From: Bryum argenteum
Lineage: Eukaryota; Streptophyta; Bryopsida; Bryales; Bryaceae
Direction: 5' to 3'
DNA length: 64,000 bases
NCBI GenBank assembly: GCA_037043015.1
Contig: CM073326.1
Span: forward strand, 10,176,345 to 10,240,344
Part shown: piece by piece, positions 26,030 through 37,019 of the stretch
How positions within the stretch are numbered: position 1 is the stretch's first letter
How the letters are laid out: the number at the start of each line of letters is the position of its first letter
The notes under the pieces: model-generated
Told to the model about the DNA's origin: nothing
The model's database searches: none
What the model saw: only the letters and a program-made list of their open reading frames with translations
Position numbers and translations under genes: made by a program

Positions 26030-26850
26030 ATAGTATGAACTCACCTAGAGCTCGTCTAGCGGTTTTCACTCTAAAAACCCATGGATCAATTAATTTGGGT
26101 TATTGTTCATTACCAATGCTCTAAGTCTAAACACAATGCAGTATCTGTCCTGTCTAGTATTCTAGGACAGGTCAATGGTTCTGGTCAATGGTTCATGTTA
26201 AGTCAATAGACCCAAATGCAGACTATCACCTAATCAAAATGCCAAATGAATGTAGTACTTTGAAATAATAAAAATAAGTATGTAGTCAATAGGCCTAGTC
26301 CCAATATATTATATATGAAACTATTTACAACATGCATATTGGGTAGTGTGTCAATAAGTCCAAGTGCAGGGTATGAGTGAAAATCTATCTACATCTGTGC
26401 AGCTCTCCAAGTCACTCAGGTCAATAGGTCTTTTACACAATCATGCTGACATGGATGCAAATATGCCCTGCACAACAACAAACTCTTCTCAATGTTCTAT
26501 TCTCATAACTTGTACAAAGCACTCAATATCAAAATTAAAATCAAGCATGTCAAACTCAGGCCCAAGGACTTGACCTAAAATTTATGTCAATAGGTCTCAA
26601 CTCAATCAAACACTCAATATCTTTTAAATACATCAATTTACTACTCCAAAACTAAGGCCAAACTCAAACACTAATTCAAATACTTACTTTTGGTTTTCAA
26701 ACCAACTTGTTAATTGGACTTTTCAAAAATTAGTAATACAGTTTTATACTAAGAATTTTGAATTTCTAACCGTAGGATCTTGTTTAGAATAGTTTAATTA
26801 GACTGTATGAAGAATTTCACAATTTTTTACCGTATGGATTGAAACCTATA
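26030..26850 (+). repeat. Dispersed repeat, copy 2 of a diverged direct pair
   Basis: Collinear with 22,690-23,485 (see that entry for shared phrases). The final segment, with CGTAGGATCTTGTTTAGAATAG and then ACCGTATGGATTGAAACC, is also related to about 37,130-37,240 and its duplicate at about 47,100-47,210. It is therefore a family with at least three loci in this window. Confidence 0.65.
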
Positions 26851-28810
26851 TTCAATCAAAGTACAAAGAAAAATATAAAACTGAATTTCAGACATGGAGC
26901 ATTTGACCGCTCAATCTGACCTACAGCCGCAGATTGCAGATCCTAAGTCTGCGCTCCGAACCCTATAATCGAGCGACTTTCTCTTAGACAATCTCTGAAA
27001 TCCCTAACTTCTGTATCTACAGCGACCACAATTCTCTTCCAAATTTCGATAATTCCTTTCAATTCTTCTCAATCACGCACGTAATGCACAATCCATTTGC
27101 GTATGCAAGAATGCAATGCAATATGCAAGCTTATCGCTTAAACAATACAATTAACGTACATGAATTTTCAGATTGCTTTCTAAGTCCTAATTTCTACCTT
27201 GAGGCTCAATTCGGAATCTTCGATCAGTTCTCGTGTCTCGCCATGATCAATTCAATGAATTCTGGATCGCCCTGCTCTTCAACAAGCACCTTTAGTTACG
27301 GCCATGGATTCACAATCAATAGCCACAGTGGAGGATTACGTCGTCAGTAACAAGTTCTTTCATCCCAGTTTGCACTTAATATGCTTTGGTTGAATCTCAA
27401 CCCACAAACAACCTCTATCAACACCACTGACATCTGCTTTCAAAGTTTCAAACAAGACAAGACTTCGTTGAGTGGATCTCGATCCACGTTTTCTTGACGA
27501 GTCTACTTCTGATTAAATATTGTTGTCTTCGATGAGACTGATGAACACTACACCAATTAGCCCTTCCATTGGCACTAGATCCTCGACCACAAGCTTTATT
27601 CACGCTTATATTGACATTACAACTTACAGTACAGAGATCGAAGTCGATGAGCTTGTGATTTGCTGCACTCCGTTGGCGGCCATGAATCGCCTGCACACTG
27701 TCGGCAAACAGCTCCTTTCTGCAATTGATTCTCACACACTCAATCAACTGTCGATCTTCTTGTCGATCTTCTTCTCTAAGACCTCGTACAAGAGAACTCA
27801 AATCAGCAGTACTCCCATCGTCGCCTTTGGTAATATTTCTCAGCCCAATCTCCTTTCAATCCTTCCGGAATTTCGTCACTGCTATTTCGGTGATTGACTT
27901 TCTCGCCTTCTGATGATCTGATGAGGTCAAAGATTCTGAGCTCCAAACAATCTGCTTGGAATCACCACTTTGTCCCTTCCAAAACGCTTACATTCATACT
28001 CTGTGGATTTTCCTTTATTCACGCTTTCTTTATCAAGGAATCAATTGCTCCCGAACTTCGTCTCAATTTGAAGACACCACCGTAATCCTTCAAAGGCATA
28101 CTCTATCACTCAAGCATCACGGGCACACTTCCAACATACACCATCAACAATTCCACAAATTTAACAATCTCAATAAACAAAGGAGACAATTTATTATCAT
28201 AAACAAGAATTTACACACTATAACGAGGAATTTTGTTCGATTGCCGTGTTGAAAAATGAAATCTGGAGGAAGTTCTGCGGGAGAAAGGAGGAGGTGCGCC
28301 CGCAGCAAGGAGGTGCAACCTTCTCTCGAACCCCTTACATCCATCATCCATCTATACAAGTTTTCATCTGTTCAATTGTTAATTACTACTATAAACAATT
28401 ACTAATTTGTACACCTTTATTAAAAGATTTCTAGTCTTTATAACTTTTTTAGTAACTTTTTTATCCTTTTTTCGCATTTATAAGGTGATATCTATCCAAA
28501 AAGTACAAATTTCTTGAAATAGTCCTAAATTGTTTAAAATATGAATACTACACCTCTTCCTCTTGCCTCATCCATTACTTGTTTTTCATGCACGACTTGT
28601 CATCCATTAAGTCGTACTAATTTTTGTTCCACACTAATTAACTATTAAAATGTCTTTAATGCTACTTTATCTATTTCATTTAGATTTTATATAAATTTTT
28701 AATACTTTTTCGTATATGTGATATTATATCTATTCAAAAAGTAATAAGTTTTCAAAATAAGTCTAAGTTAGCTAAATCTATATACTACATGAGCCCAACT
28801 AGAGATGGCT
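26851..28810. other. Repeat-derived stretch, no gene recognised
   Basis: Open frames on both strands at 27,448-27,897 overlap each other and show no known domain. The segment 28,250-28,340 (GGAGGAGGTGCGCCCGC) is GC-rich. It resembles in position and composition the DNA following copy 1 of the dispersed repeat, so I infer decayed element interior. Confidence 0.4.
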
Positions 28811-29205
28811 TCATGTTAACCTCGTGCTTATCGCCTTATGGGCAATAAGTGTGTCCTCTTTGGTATCTCTCTTTGCTTATGGATCGCAAAAATCAGCGAC
28901 GTCCGCTTCTTCGGGCGCGACTCTCAGTTGTATATTCTTTTGTCTCAAGGGCACTGTCATCCAAGACGGCTGTCGCGGCAGTCCATTGTTTGGGCTTCTT
29001 CTTATCAACTCGTGCTTCTATAGCGTAGGCCACCTTGTCGTTGTAGGTCGCACCGTAGTCGCCAATAGCGAGCTTTGACAACTCATGCCGTTTGACTTTG
29101 TGCGTATCGTGTGGATTGGAAGCTACTGGCTCCTTTTCTGTAGCCGCTGCGACTTCTGTACTAGTAGCGACTGTCTTTAGATTCGTACACTCACGCACGT
29201 GCCAT
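28810..29205 (-). pseudogene. GC-rich coding-like fragment, unrecognised
   Basis: A GC-rich island holds a minus-strand frame (28,893-29,198, 101 codons) rich in Ala, Lys and Thr with ELSKLAIGDYGATYNDKVAY. I do not recognise the family. It abuts the candidate LTR at 29,212 and may be a transposon-captured or decayed gene piece. Confidence 0.25.
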
Positions 29206-29211
29206 ACGAGG

Positions 29212-29928
29212 TGTTATCTGCACTCAAAAGTTTACCGTGATCAATATTGTTTTTCAAGAACTTTCAAGATTCTGTTTATTGAATATAGTTCATGAGTTCA
29301 AATTTCTGGAAGGTTTTGGAACCTTTCACTAGTTCTTAGAAGTTTTTATGAGATTTTGAAAGTTTCCAAAGCTTTCTTGTAGATTGTCTAGTTTCCCGGA
29401 GCTTTAACTTCTTCTTCCTAAGTTCAAGAAGTTCTTAATGCACCTTCCTAGATTTCGGAAGCCTTTTAAGCTTCTGGAGAGTCCTATGGCTACTTCTAAT
29501 GTCTTACTCTAGAATCTTCTTAGATTCACGAAATTTCTGCTTTATCTTCCTAGTTTTCGGAAGCTCTCAAGCATCTGGAAGGTCGTATGGTTGCTTCCAG
29601 GATCTTCCTCAGAAAGCTTCTTCTAGCTTAGTATATATACGAAGTTGAAGGTTGTTGTTCTTCACTCTCTACAAGAAGACTTGTACCTACTCATCTAGTT
29701 ATTAATACTACTTTCTGTTCTCTGACTTTGGATGTCATTTCGAGTCCTATATAAAGAATTCTTTCAATTTTGGTCTATCTTGTTCTTTCTTTGAGGTCTC
29801 ACCTTAATCTTGTCTCTCGTCTTGCCCTTGAGTCGATGTTCGCAACATGAACGCCTATCTGTTTGATTCTTCGCTTTGGTACCCTTCTCTTTTTTTCTTT
29901 TGTCTTTTAAGAGATTCAAACCGTAACA
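29212..29928 (+). repeat. Candidate LTR (717 bp) with TATA box and heat-shock-like motifs
   Basis: The segment starts TGTTAT and ends GTAACA, so it has the TG...CA ends and 5-bp terminal inversion (TGTTA/TAACA) of an LTR. Inside are two related units of about 100 bp (from 29,444 and 29,546) full of alternating TTC/GAA trios (for example TTTCTGGAAGG, TTTCGGAAGC), then a TATATATAC box at about 29,630, then a CT-rich leader. Directly after it comes CCTGGTTC, a weak start for a primer-binding site. No matching second LTR or identical target duplication was found, so it may be a solo or truncated LTR. Confidence 0.45.
29444..29620 (+). promoter_or_regulatory. Duplicated GAA/TTC-rich module (heat-shock-element-like)
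   Basis: Two direct units 102 bp apart both begin CTTCCTAG.TTTCGGAAGC and continue with AAGC.TCTGGA.. and TATGG.T.CTTC. TTCnnGAA pairs recur through both, the base pattern of plant heat-shock factor sites. A TATA box follows directly. Function is inferred from motif density only. Confidence 0.35.
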
Positions 29929-29929
29929 C

Positions 29930-31480
29930 CTGGTTCTTTACTTTATATCGATTACTTGTTTGAAAGTTCACTTCATTTGGATTAGGTAACAATTGCAACA
30001 TGTTTGGAATAATATGTTGTATTTTTAGAATTAGAAAATTCTTATTTCTTAAAACATTTCTTTGTTAACGATTTAGTCTGATGATAACAAATTTTTTGAA
30101 AAATTTGCATTCTCGTTATATTAGTCTTTGCTTCAACATGTTTAACATCCAGTACTCTTAAGAGTCAAATTTTATGTTCCAAAGGTGCATGTATTGAGGA
30201 AGCATCTGAGTTTCTAGAAACTTATACTTCAATTCCAAACACCAATGTGAACCGTATATGTTGGGTAGTCACTTTGTAAGATTTTGCTTCCGCATTACTT
30301 GGGAGGCATTAATTACAAAGGGAGATTAGAAGACTATTAGCCAAACATTTTGGTCACATTTTTTTGCATGTACATGACTAAGTTGAGTATGCCCATAGAA
30401 AATTTAGAGACTCACAATACATTTTGAAGCTTTATGCAAATTATTTTCTAGCAATAGGTATGAAAACAACAATTTTATGAATCATGGAGAACGTCAAAGA
30501 CATTTATGTTAGTGAAATTTTGAACGGTGAAGAGATGCCTTTATGAATTTATGATTTTTAAAACAAATAATTATTAAAAATTTGTAAATCTCAAATTTTG
30601 ACAAATTTTGGTAGAAACAACAAAGGGCCCTAAGTCAAAAAAAATTACCAATTTTACAAGGACAACCATCAAGCTTTATAAGAGCAAACTTCAAAGCTTT
30701 TGAAAATTTTGGTACAAACTTTTGCACAAACTTTGGATGTTATAATCTTGCAAATGATAATCATCCAACGGTCAACATTTTGACCAAATACCAAAAATAG
30801 GATTGTTTACAAGATCTTACGGTTGGAAGTCTAATGATGTTAAAAGATTTGGTTCACACTCCCGGAAGTACATAGAGGTAGAAAACCGCAGTTTTGAGGT
30901 TTCAAACTCCAAAAACACACAAGGTAATCTGGAGTTAATATCAGTGATGTAATCCATGTCCTTTATAACATCATACCTCTAATCTTTACAATCTCACCGC
31001 TCCTACTTCTATAATACCACCTCTCATTCCTTTCTAACATCACTCGGCCAACCTTGTCACATTTCACCGTGACCCAATCACATCCACTCACAATATTAAC
31101 CCCTACATTCAAAATCAACCATATTGTGGTTGATTCTCTTTTCTTAAAAATGTTGTTTTTACAAACTATACAAATTCTGACTGAAATATATTTTAAGATC
31201 AGTAGGGTAAAATCTGATAAAAATTAGCGGGTACACAAATTAGACAGTTATAAACAAGAACATAAGGTTAGATCCTTAAAATAAAATAAAATTGTTCACG
31301 GGTTTCAGATATGGGCGTCCGGAGGTGCACCGTAGAGCTTTTTGTTTAGGGGTTAAACATAAAAAGGAAAGAAAATAAAAACATAAAAAATTAAAAAATT
31401 AAAATCTATAATACTTACCGCAAGATATTGATAAGATTTTACAAACTCATTAGAAAAAATTGGACGTAATTTTAAATTGA
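29930..31480. other. AT-rich DNA with pieces of the TTAA-element family
   Basis: No gene. The stretch 30,600-30,930 shares CAAACTTTGGATGTTATAA, ATCCAACGGTCAACATTTTGA and GATCTTACGGTTGGAA with the TTAA-bounded elements. A GTTTAGGGGTTAA terminus stands alone at about 31,335-31,347, so a further, truncated member ends there. Confidence 0.5.
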
Positions 31481-31690
31481 GTGTAAAAATAAATTTGGAT
31501 CAAAGGAGGGGGCCCGCCTCGGGAAGGACAACGTGACTGACACAGTGGAAAGTCGATGAAGATGAAAGACGACATAGCCGTTGGGGCCGTAGCCCAAATT
31601 TGTCCCAACCGTTGTCGCCATGGTCGTATAATACCAGCCTCCATCGCCGGATCCCACCCCGCTCTCCGTTCTGTGTACAATCTTGCATTC

Positions 31691-31732
31691 AAGCGATCTC
31701 TGTCTCAAGCGATCGCTGACCCACAAGCGATC
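31691..31732. promoter_or_regulatory. Three AAGCGATC motifs in the CDC20 leader/promoter
   Basis: AAGCGATC occurs at 31,691, 31,707 and 31,725, 140-180 bp before the CDC20 start codon, spaced 16 and 18 bp. The even spacing in the GC-richer leader suggests a cis-element or a small local repeat; no factor is assigned. Confidence 0.4.
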
Positions 31733-31871
31733 TTTGGCTCTTTTGGACTCTTTTGTTGTGATTTCTTGTTGTATATGGTGCTTGTAGTTGCTGTGTCGGT
31801 ACATTTGAAGCTCTGGTTTGGGCTTGTCCTTGGTAAGGGACGTCCTAAACCCTAACGATTAAGTGAGAACA

Positions 31872-33743
31872 ATGCAGACCATGGCTAAGGCACTTCAGAC
31901 CCCTACCAAGAGTGGAGAGACCTTCCCGTTGCGAGAGCGCCTCAGCCCCGAGCAATCCGCGCCCCTGACCAAGAAGACTCCCAAGTCCAAGACCCCCGGC
32001 CGCGCGGTCAGTAGCTCTTTCAATCTTGTCTTGATTAGCTAAGTCTTGGCCCGGATCGCTGTTGTATTCTTGAATCGGGAATTCTTGGCATTGCATTGTT
32101 AAATCCATGTGTAGAAGAGCGAAATGCCGACTCGAAGGATTGTAAGAATCTTTGATTGTTGGGATCGATTGGAGTCGTGATAGGATTGATTTTGGATTTG
32201 GATGTTGCCCCATATGTATTGGTGATGCTCGGAATCCGCATTGCAATGTTGTTTATTACTGCGTCGAGTTTTCTTCTGATTCCGATCTTTGATTCAGACG
32301 GATCGTTTTATCACGGACCGAAGTGCAATGCATTTCGAAGTAGCGAACTACTTGTTGTCGAAAGAGAACGATGCCGCTCCCACGCCAGCTGTTCATTCGC
32401 CATCCAAGGAACTATACAAGCGGCAATTGGCAGAGAGTCTCTTGAACGACAACAAACAGAGTCGCATCCTGGCATTCAAACAGAAACCGGCTCCTCCACC
32501 GGAAAGCTTCAAGAATATGGCATTATACTCTCAGAACTTGGTGCAGAATAAGCTCAAGCAGAAGTTGTTCCGTCATATTCCACAAGCACCGGAGCGAACG
32601 CTCGACGCTCCTGATCTTCTGGACGATTACTATCTCAACCTACTGGATTGGAGTTCGAGTAACATCTTAGCCATCGCGCTTGGAGGAACGGTGTACTTAT
32701 GGGATGCTACTACGAGCTCCATCGAGGAGCTTATGACTGTGGATGAGGAAGACGGGCCGGTCACTAGCGTTTCCTGGGCTCCTGATGGACAGTACCTCGC
32801 CGTTGGACTCAATAACAGCACCGTGCAACTCTGGGACTCCATGTCTCTGCGTCAGGTATTCACAGATTCAACCATACTCATTCGGTCTTCCACTTGTGAT
32901 TGCTCGCCGCGAGAACGCTAATGCTTGTGTCGTCGTTATTTCAGTTGCGGACATTGCGAGGTCACTCAGCGCGAGTTGGTGCGCTCGCATGGAACGGACC
33001 GATACTATCAACGGGAGGCCGCGATAGCATGATATTCAACCACGATGTGAGAATCCGCGATCATGTAATTGGATCCTTGACAGGTCATGAGCAAGAAGTT
33101 TGCGGGCTGAAGTGGTCGCCATCGGGCCAGCAGCTCGCAAGCGGAGGCAACGACAACCTCTTGCACATCTGGGACGCCTCTCAGTCGGGAACTTACCTTC
33201 ACCGCCTCGACGAGCACCGAGCGGCTGTGAAAGCGCTGGCATGGTGCCCCTTTCAAAGCAATCTGCTGGCGTCCGGTGGTGGAACGGCCGATCGGTGTAT
33301 CAAGTTCTGGAACACCCACACCGGCGCTTGCGTCAACAGCATTGATACCAATTCCCAGGTACTCAAGAGTTTATTATCCTTTGATGATCACTGCAATCTA
33401 CGGTGTCTCCGAATGATCAATTTCTGAGAATGGGGCTATGGTGCAGGTGTGCGCGTTGCAGTGGAGCAAGCACGAGAAGGAGATCCTAAGCTCGCACGGA
33501 TTCAGTCAAAACCAGCTGTGCTTGTGGAAGTACCCGTCGATGGTGAAGATGGCGGAGCTTACAGGTCACACATCCAGGGTGTTGCATTTGGCGCAGAGTC
33601 CCGATGGCTACACTGTGGCATCTGCTGCTGGGGATGAGACGTTACGCTTCTGGCAAGTGTTCGGCACTCCGGAGACCGCCAAGATCGCCAGCCAGGTGCG
33701 CACCAAGGAGAGCGCCCTCACATGCCTCACCAAGATCAGGTAA
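31872..33743 (+). CDS. CDC20: CDC20, anaphase-promoting complex activator (WD40), 4 exons
   Basis: Model: exons 31,872-32,006, 32,298-32,855, 32,945-33,358 and 33,447-33,743, all introns GT-AG and phase 0, 467 aa, close to the plant CDC20 length of about 460. CDC20 binds APC/C and selects mitotic substrates (cyclin B, securin) for ubiquitination. Visible hallmarks are the C-box DRFITDR (about 47-53), [10 protein letters not shown], a KEN triplet at about 67-69, ERTLDAPDL before the propeller, then WD40 blades ([70 protein letters not shown]) and the C-terminal Ile-Arg tail used for APC/C docking. [20 protein letters not shown] fits CDC20 rather than the CDH1/FZR branch. A second ATG at 31,881 has the better start context (ACCATGG), so the first three residues are uncertain. 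It appears intact. Confidence 0.93.
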
Positions 33744-35342
33744 GTAAGTAGCTCTTCAGGTACGTTTCTGTATCCCAACCTCTTTTGTATATCATTGCTT
33801 TGTAAAGGAAAGCCACCTAGACCTCTTCTCGTCCATCTCGAGTTTTGTAACATCACAACTTTAAACATATCAGATAATCCAGTAGCCCATTCTTTATTTT
33901 AAAGTTTTGCGTGCTCCACATTATCACATTTATACGGCTTTATAGAATACTTTAATTTTGAGAGAGATTGTGACATTAAAGAGGTCTAGGTGATAGATAA
34001 GGCGTATGTGATTCTGCATTGTGCTGTGAATAATGTGCAAGTTGCAGTGCTGACCATACACACCCTTCGAGGGTCCAATTTTTCGGTGTTTTATAAACAC
34101 CAACATATCTGCTGAGTATGCATCTCTCCAATCTTCATGATTTCACTCTGGATAACTGAAGTGTTTTGCAGCACATATTGCGAACTTTTTATCTTCCCTG
34201 CAATAGATATATCCAGCAATAGTCAATTTGTAGGGTCATCCCAGCTGAGTGTCTGAAGCTAAGTATGTAGCCAGGTAGAACTTCGATTTCGACATATCAT
34301 GCATGCGATTCGTGGTCGTTACTTTTTAGTGGACCCAGGGGACCACCATTACGACTTTTCCAAGCTTTTGTGATCTCTGCACTTTCTAGCGGTGCTGTTT
34401 CAGCAGCTTGATTCCGCCACTTTAATGTGAGACTATGAGAGTTGATGCACATCTATAGACAAGGTTTGTGGCTATCATGACTCCTGGAATTCCAGTACAC
34501 ATCTGCAATGCAACTCGACGTGCTTGTTAAGTGGGTATCTTTTGCAAATATTACGAATTCTTATTTCTCTTAACACATGTTATAGCTGCGGCAATTTCCA
34601 GAGCTCACTTTGATCTTTGTCCAACCGACCAGTCAATCAAATACCTGCACCAGATGGTGACTGGGGACCTTCATACACTAGCTGACCCGGTCGTCATCCG
34701 CTACACGACTAACAATGCAGATACATCAACTACACAGGAAAATATGAACTCGAGGGTAGAGTACAATGTGATCCGAAATCGAGAAACACTGAAGCAGAGA
34801 AATTTTTTCCCTCTCAGCCTGAAAGTGCAAGTTAATTTCAACTGGAACTGAGGGGTTGTCCAAGGTGGTATAACACTCTAAGATATCCCATATGCCAGTA
34901 CAAGGTGTGAAGTTCTTCTGTAAAATTGCAGCGTCATCCAATCAGCGATACGACATCTGAGCGTTTGACAGATACTGTTTGAGAGTGCTGACAAGTTACA
35001 TGTATTTGTTCCTTAGAAGGTAGTCACGCAAACGCCAATTAATTACATGGGGTTTTGGTTGAAGTCAAGCACAGGGTTGCTGTTGGATGCAGAATGTTGG
35101 CAATGATCAATCTTGCGAACAGTACCGGAGATCTAGACTCAAATCGCCGCGATCCCGTGGAACTAAATAAGAACCAGATCGAATTGCTGACATTGTGCAG
35201 TACAGTATATGTTAAATATGAAGAGGATTTGTTCTTATGATATACGAGAGCCTTACAACGATGAAAGTATCTCATCGGATTGTGTTAATATACAGCAACA
35301 ACCGAATTTTGAGAGATTTACTACAGTACAGACAGGAGGAAG
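33744..35342. other. Intergenic DNA between CDC20 and cytochrome b561
   Basis: Contains the 3' flanks of the two convergent genes. Open frames at 34,531-34,851 and 35,055-35,240 have no recognisable motif and no coding-like composition. No RNA gene was recognised. Confidence 0.5.
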
Positions 35343-36868
35343 CTACGCGTCGGGGATGACCTGGATATGAGTCTCACTATGGTGGGGGACGGTGGTATGT
35401 TTGACCTGACCATTGGCATTGTACACAGGGGCGACAGTCTTGGAGAACAAGCCCTGCTCCTTGAGGTAGTGCCAGCGGTCTTGCGTGAGGTACACAAACG
35501 CCACGAGACTGAGCTGAATGGAGAAGAGGATGTTGAGCGTGCGCAAGCTTGTCCCACTCATCACCTCGTACGCGTGCAGGCCAGTGTAAATGTTGTAGAA
35601 TCCGAGTACTACTCCTGCTGTTCCTGTTAGCCAGTGCGCTCCGTACCAGATCGGCCTCACTCTCATTCCACTGCACCAAATCACCAACTCCATCAAAACA
35701 CAAAGCACAGAAGAACCCCAGACCTGCGATAATTCGAATATTCGTGCTGCGTACACATATTGTTTACGCTACAACTGTCAGGACACGACACCCTCCAACG
35801 GTGAAGGACTACCAACCCCTCTCCGCGTCAACACCGAACACGTTCACATGAAGACTTGTCAGATAGTTAAGAAGCATTGCTTTGATTGAGACCAATAGCA
35901 GAATAGCGTAACTAACACCTATATTGGAAATTATGAAAGTTCCCTACATCTCTTTTGTGCCATATTGCGATAGGAGGAGAAACTAAGCGTCGATTATATT
36001 CACGCAAGCAGATAGTGCGAAATTGAATGAGCGATTCTATCTCCGTTGGAATGCCAGAACTCGTGTAGGTCCACGAGAACCAGTAGAATCAGCAGCAACC
36101 TTTGGTACTCTCAGACGGCATGAATAGAGTGACACAAAGCAGGGGAACTCCAGAGAAAGCGTGGATGATGGGTTAGAGACGTACTGATCAGGACGAATGA
36201 ATCCAAGGAGCGGCGCAATCCACACCAAGATCCACAACGCCAGACCCAGACGTTCATGCGTGTAGTGGAACTTGTTGTCGAATTTGAGGATGGCCACCAC
36301 CGCGCTGCAGATCACGGCCAACACAGCAATAACCTGACAAACATCGACCGATTACCCATATAAGAAAAACTACTACTTCGATCGATGAATTATCATTCAA
36401 TCACTCGACGAATATCTAGTCGATGCATATCAATCTCTCTGAAGAAAAACTACCACTTCAATTAATTACCTGCACGAAAATATGCGTGTACACCAACGTC
36501 CTGACAGTTTTCAAGTCGCCACGCTCACGAGCTTGCTTGGAGAATCGCACAAGCACAATCGCCACCGGCATGAGCAGGCCCATGCCGAACCACATCAACC
36601 ACCCGTGCACCTTGATCCACTTGAATGGAAAATGCCTCTGTCACACCACACTTACATGAGTCAATAAATCATACAACATAATTGATAGCTAGCTATTGAT
36701 CTTTCGGTAGCTAATGATCGTCCAGCGCGGGTCTTGCTGAATCATACAACATGATTGATAGCTGAGGTGATCGTTTGAAAGACTTACAGGCTCTTGTTGG
36801 GCTTGAGCTTCTAGGACGAAGCTTGCCATGACCATTGAAGCCCACAGAAGCTTCAAGCTGGAAGCCAT
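35343..36868 (-). CDS. Cytochrome b561 family transmembrane protein, 4 exons
   Basis: Model on the minus strand: exons 36,868-36,788, 36,637-36,470, 36,333-36,185 and 35,670-35,343, GT-AG introns, 241 aa. The b561 core is a six-helix di-haem membrane protein that moves electrons across membranes, commonly from ascorbate. Seen here are an N-terminal signal-like segment (ASMVMASFVLEAQA), then the haem-ligand histidines in KVHGWLMWF, VYTHIFVQ, FHYTHERLGLALW and GAHWLTGTA, with FIRPD and YNIYTGLHAYE between and after the last helices. There is no DOMON domain, so it matches the short plant b561-with-signal-peptide type. The C-tail is His/Thr-rich. Intron 3 (514 bp) splits a codon joining RPD to HGMRVRP. 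A TATA box lies 80 bp upstream. Its promoter is duplicated at 46.9 kb. Confidence 0.88.
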
Positions 36869-36947
36869 TGCAACAGCAGAAGTGCAGCCTGAGAGGTGGT
36901 GAGAGTAGAGAATGTGGCGCAGCCTGCTGTAGCCAAGCTAAGAACCT

Positions 36948-36954
36948 CTTTATA
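36948..36954 (-). promoter_or_regulatory. TATA box of cytochrome b561
   Basis: TATAAAG on the minus strand, 80 bp upstream of the start codon; predicted transcription start is near 36,920-36,925, essentially at the left edge of the duplicated segment. An identical copy is at 46,918-46,924. Confidence 0.5.
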
Positions 36955-36961
36955 GTATAAA

Positions 36962-36969
36962 GCGCGAAA
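36962..36969 (-). promoter_or_regulatory. E2F-like site TTTCGCGC
   Basis: TTTCGCGC on the minus strand fits the E2F consensus TTTSSCGC and sits just upstream of the TATA box, in a small GCGC-A4-GCGC context. Duplicated at 46,932-46,939. A single site of this length may occur by chance. Confidence 0.35.
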
Positions 36970-37019
36970 AGCGCTTCTCTAACTCCTCTTCTCTTGCCGT
37001 GCCTTACCCTCACCCAATG

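Noticed and set aside
27448-27897. Overlapping 117-125-codon frames as a retrotransposon gene
   Set aside because: Frames on opposite strands overlap almost fully, with no Gag, protease, integrase or reverse-transcriptase motif.
31556-31855. 99-codon plus-strand frame just upstream of CDC20
   Set aside because: Lies in the GC-rich promoter/leader; frames are open on the other strand too and no domain is recognisable.
34531-34851. 106-codon frame downstream of CDC20
   Set aside because: No motif, AT-rich, no splice or start support; probably chance in the intergenic region.
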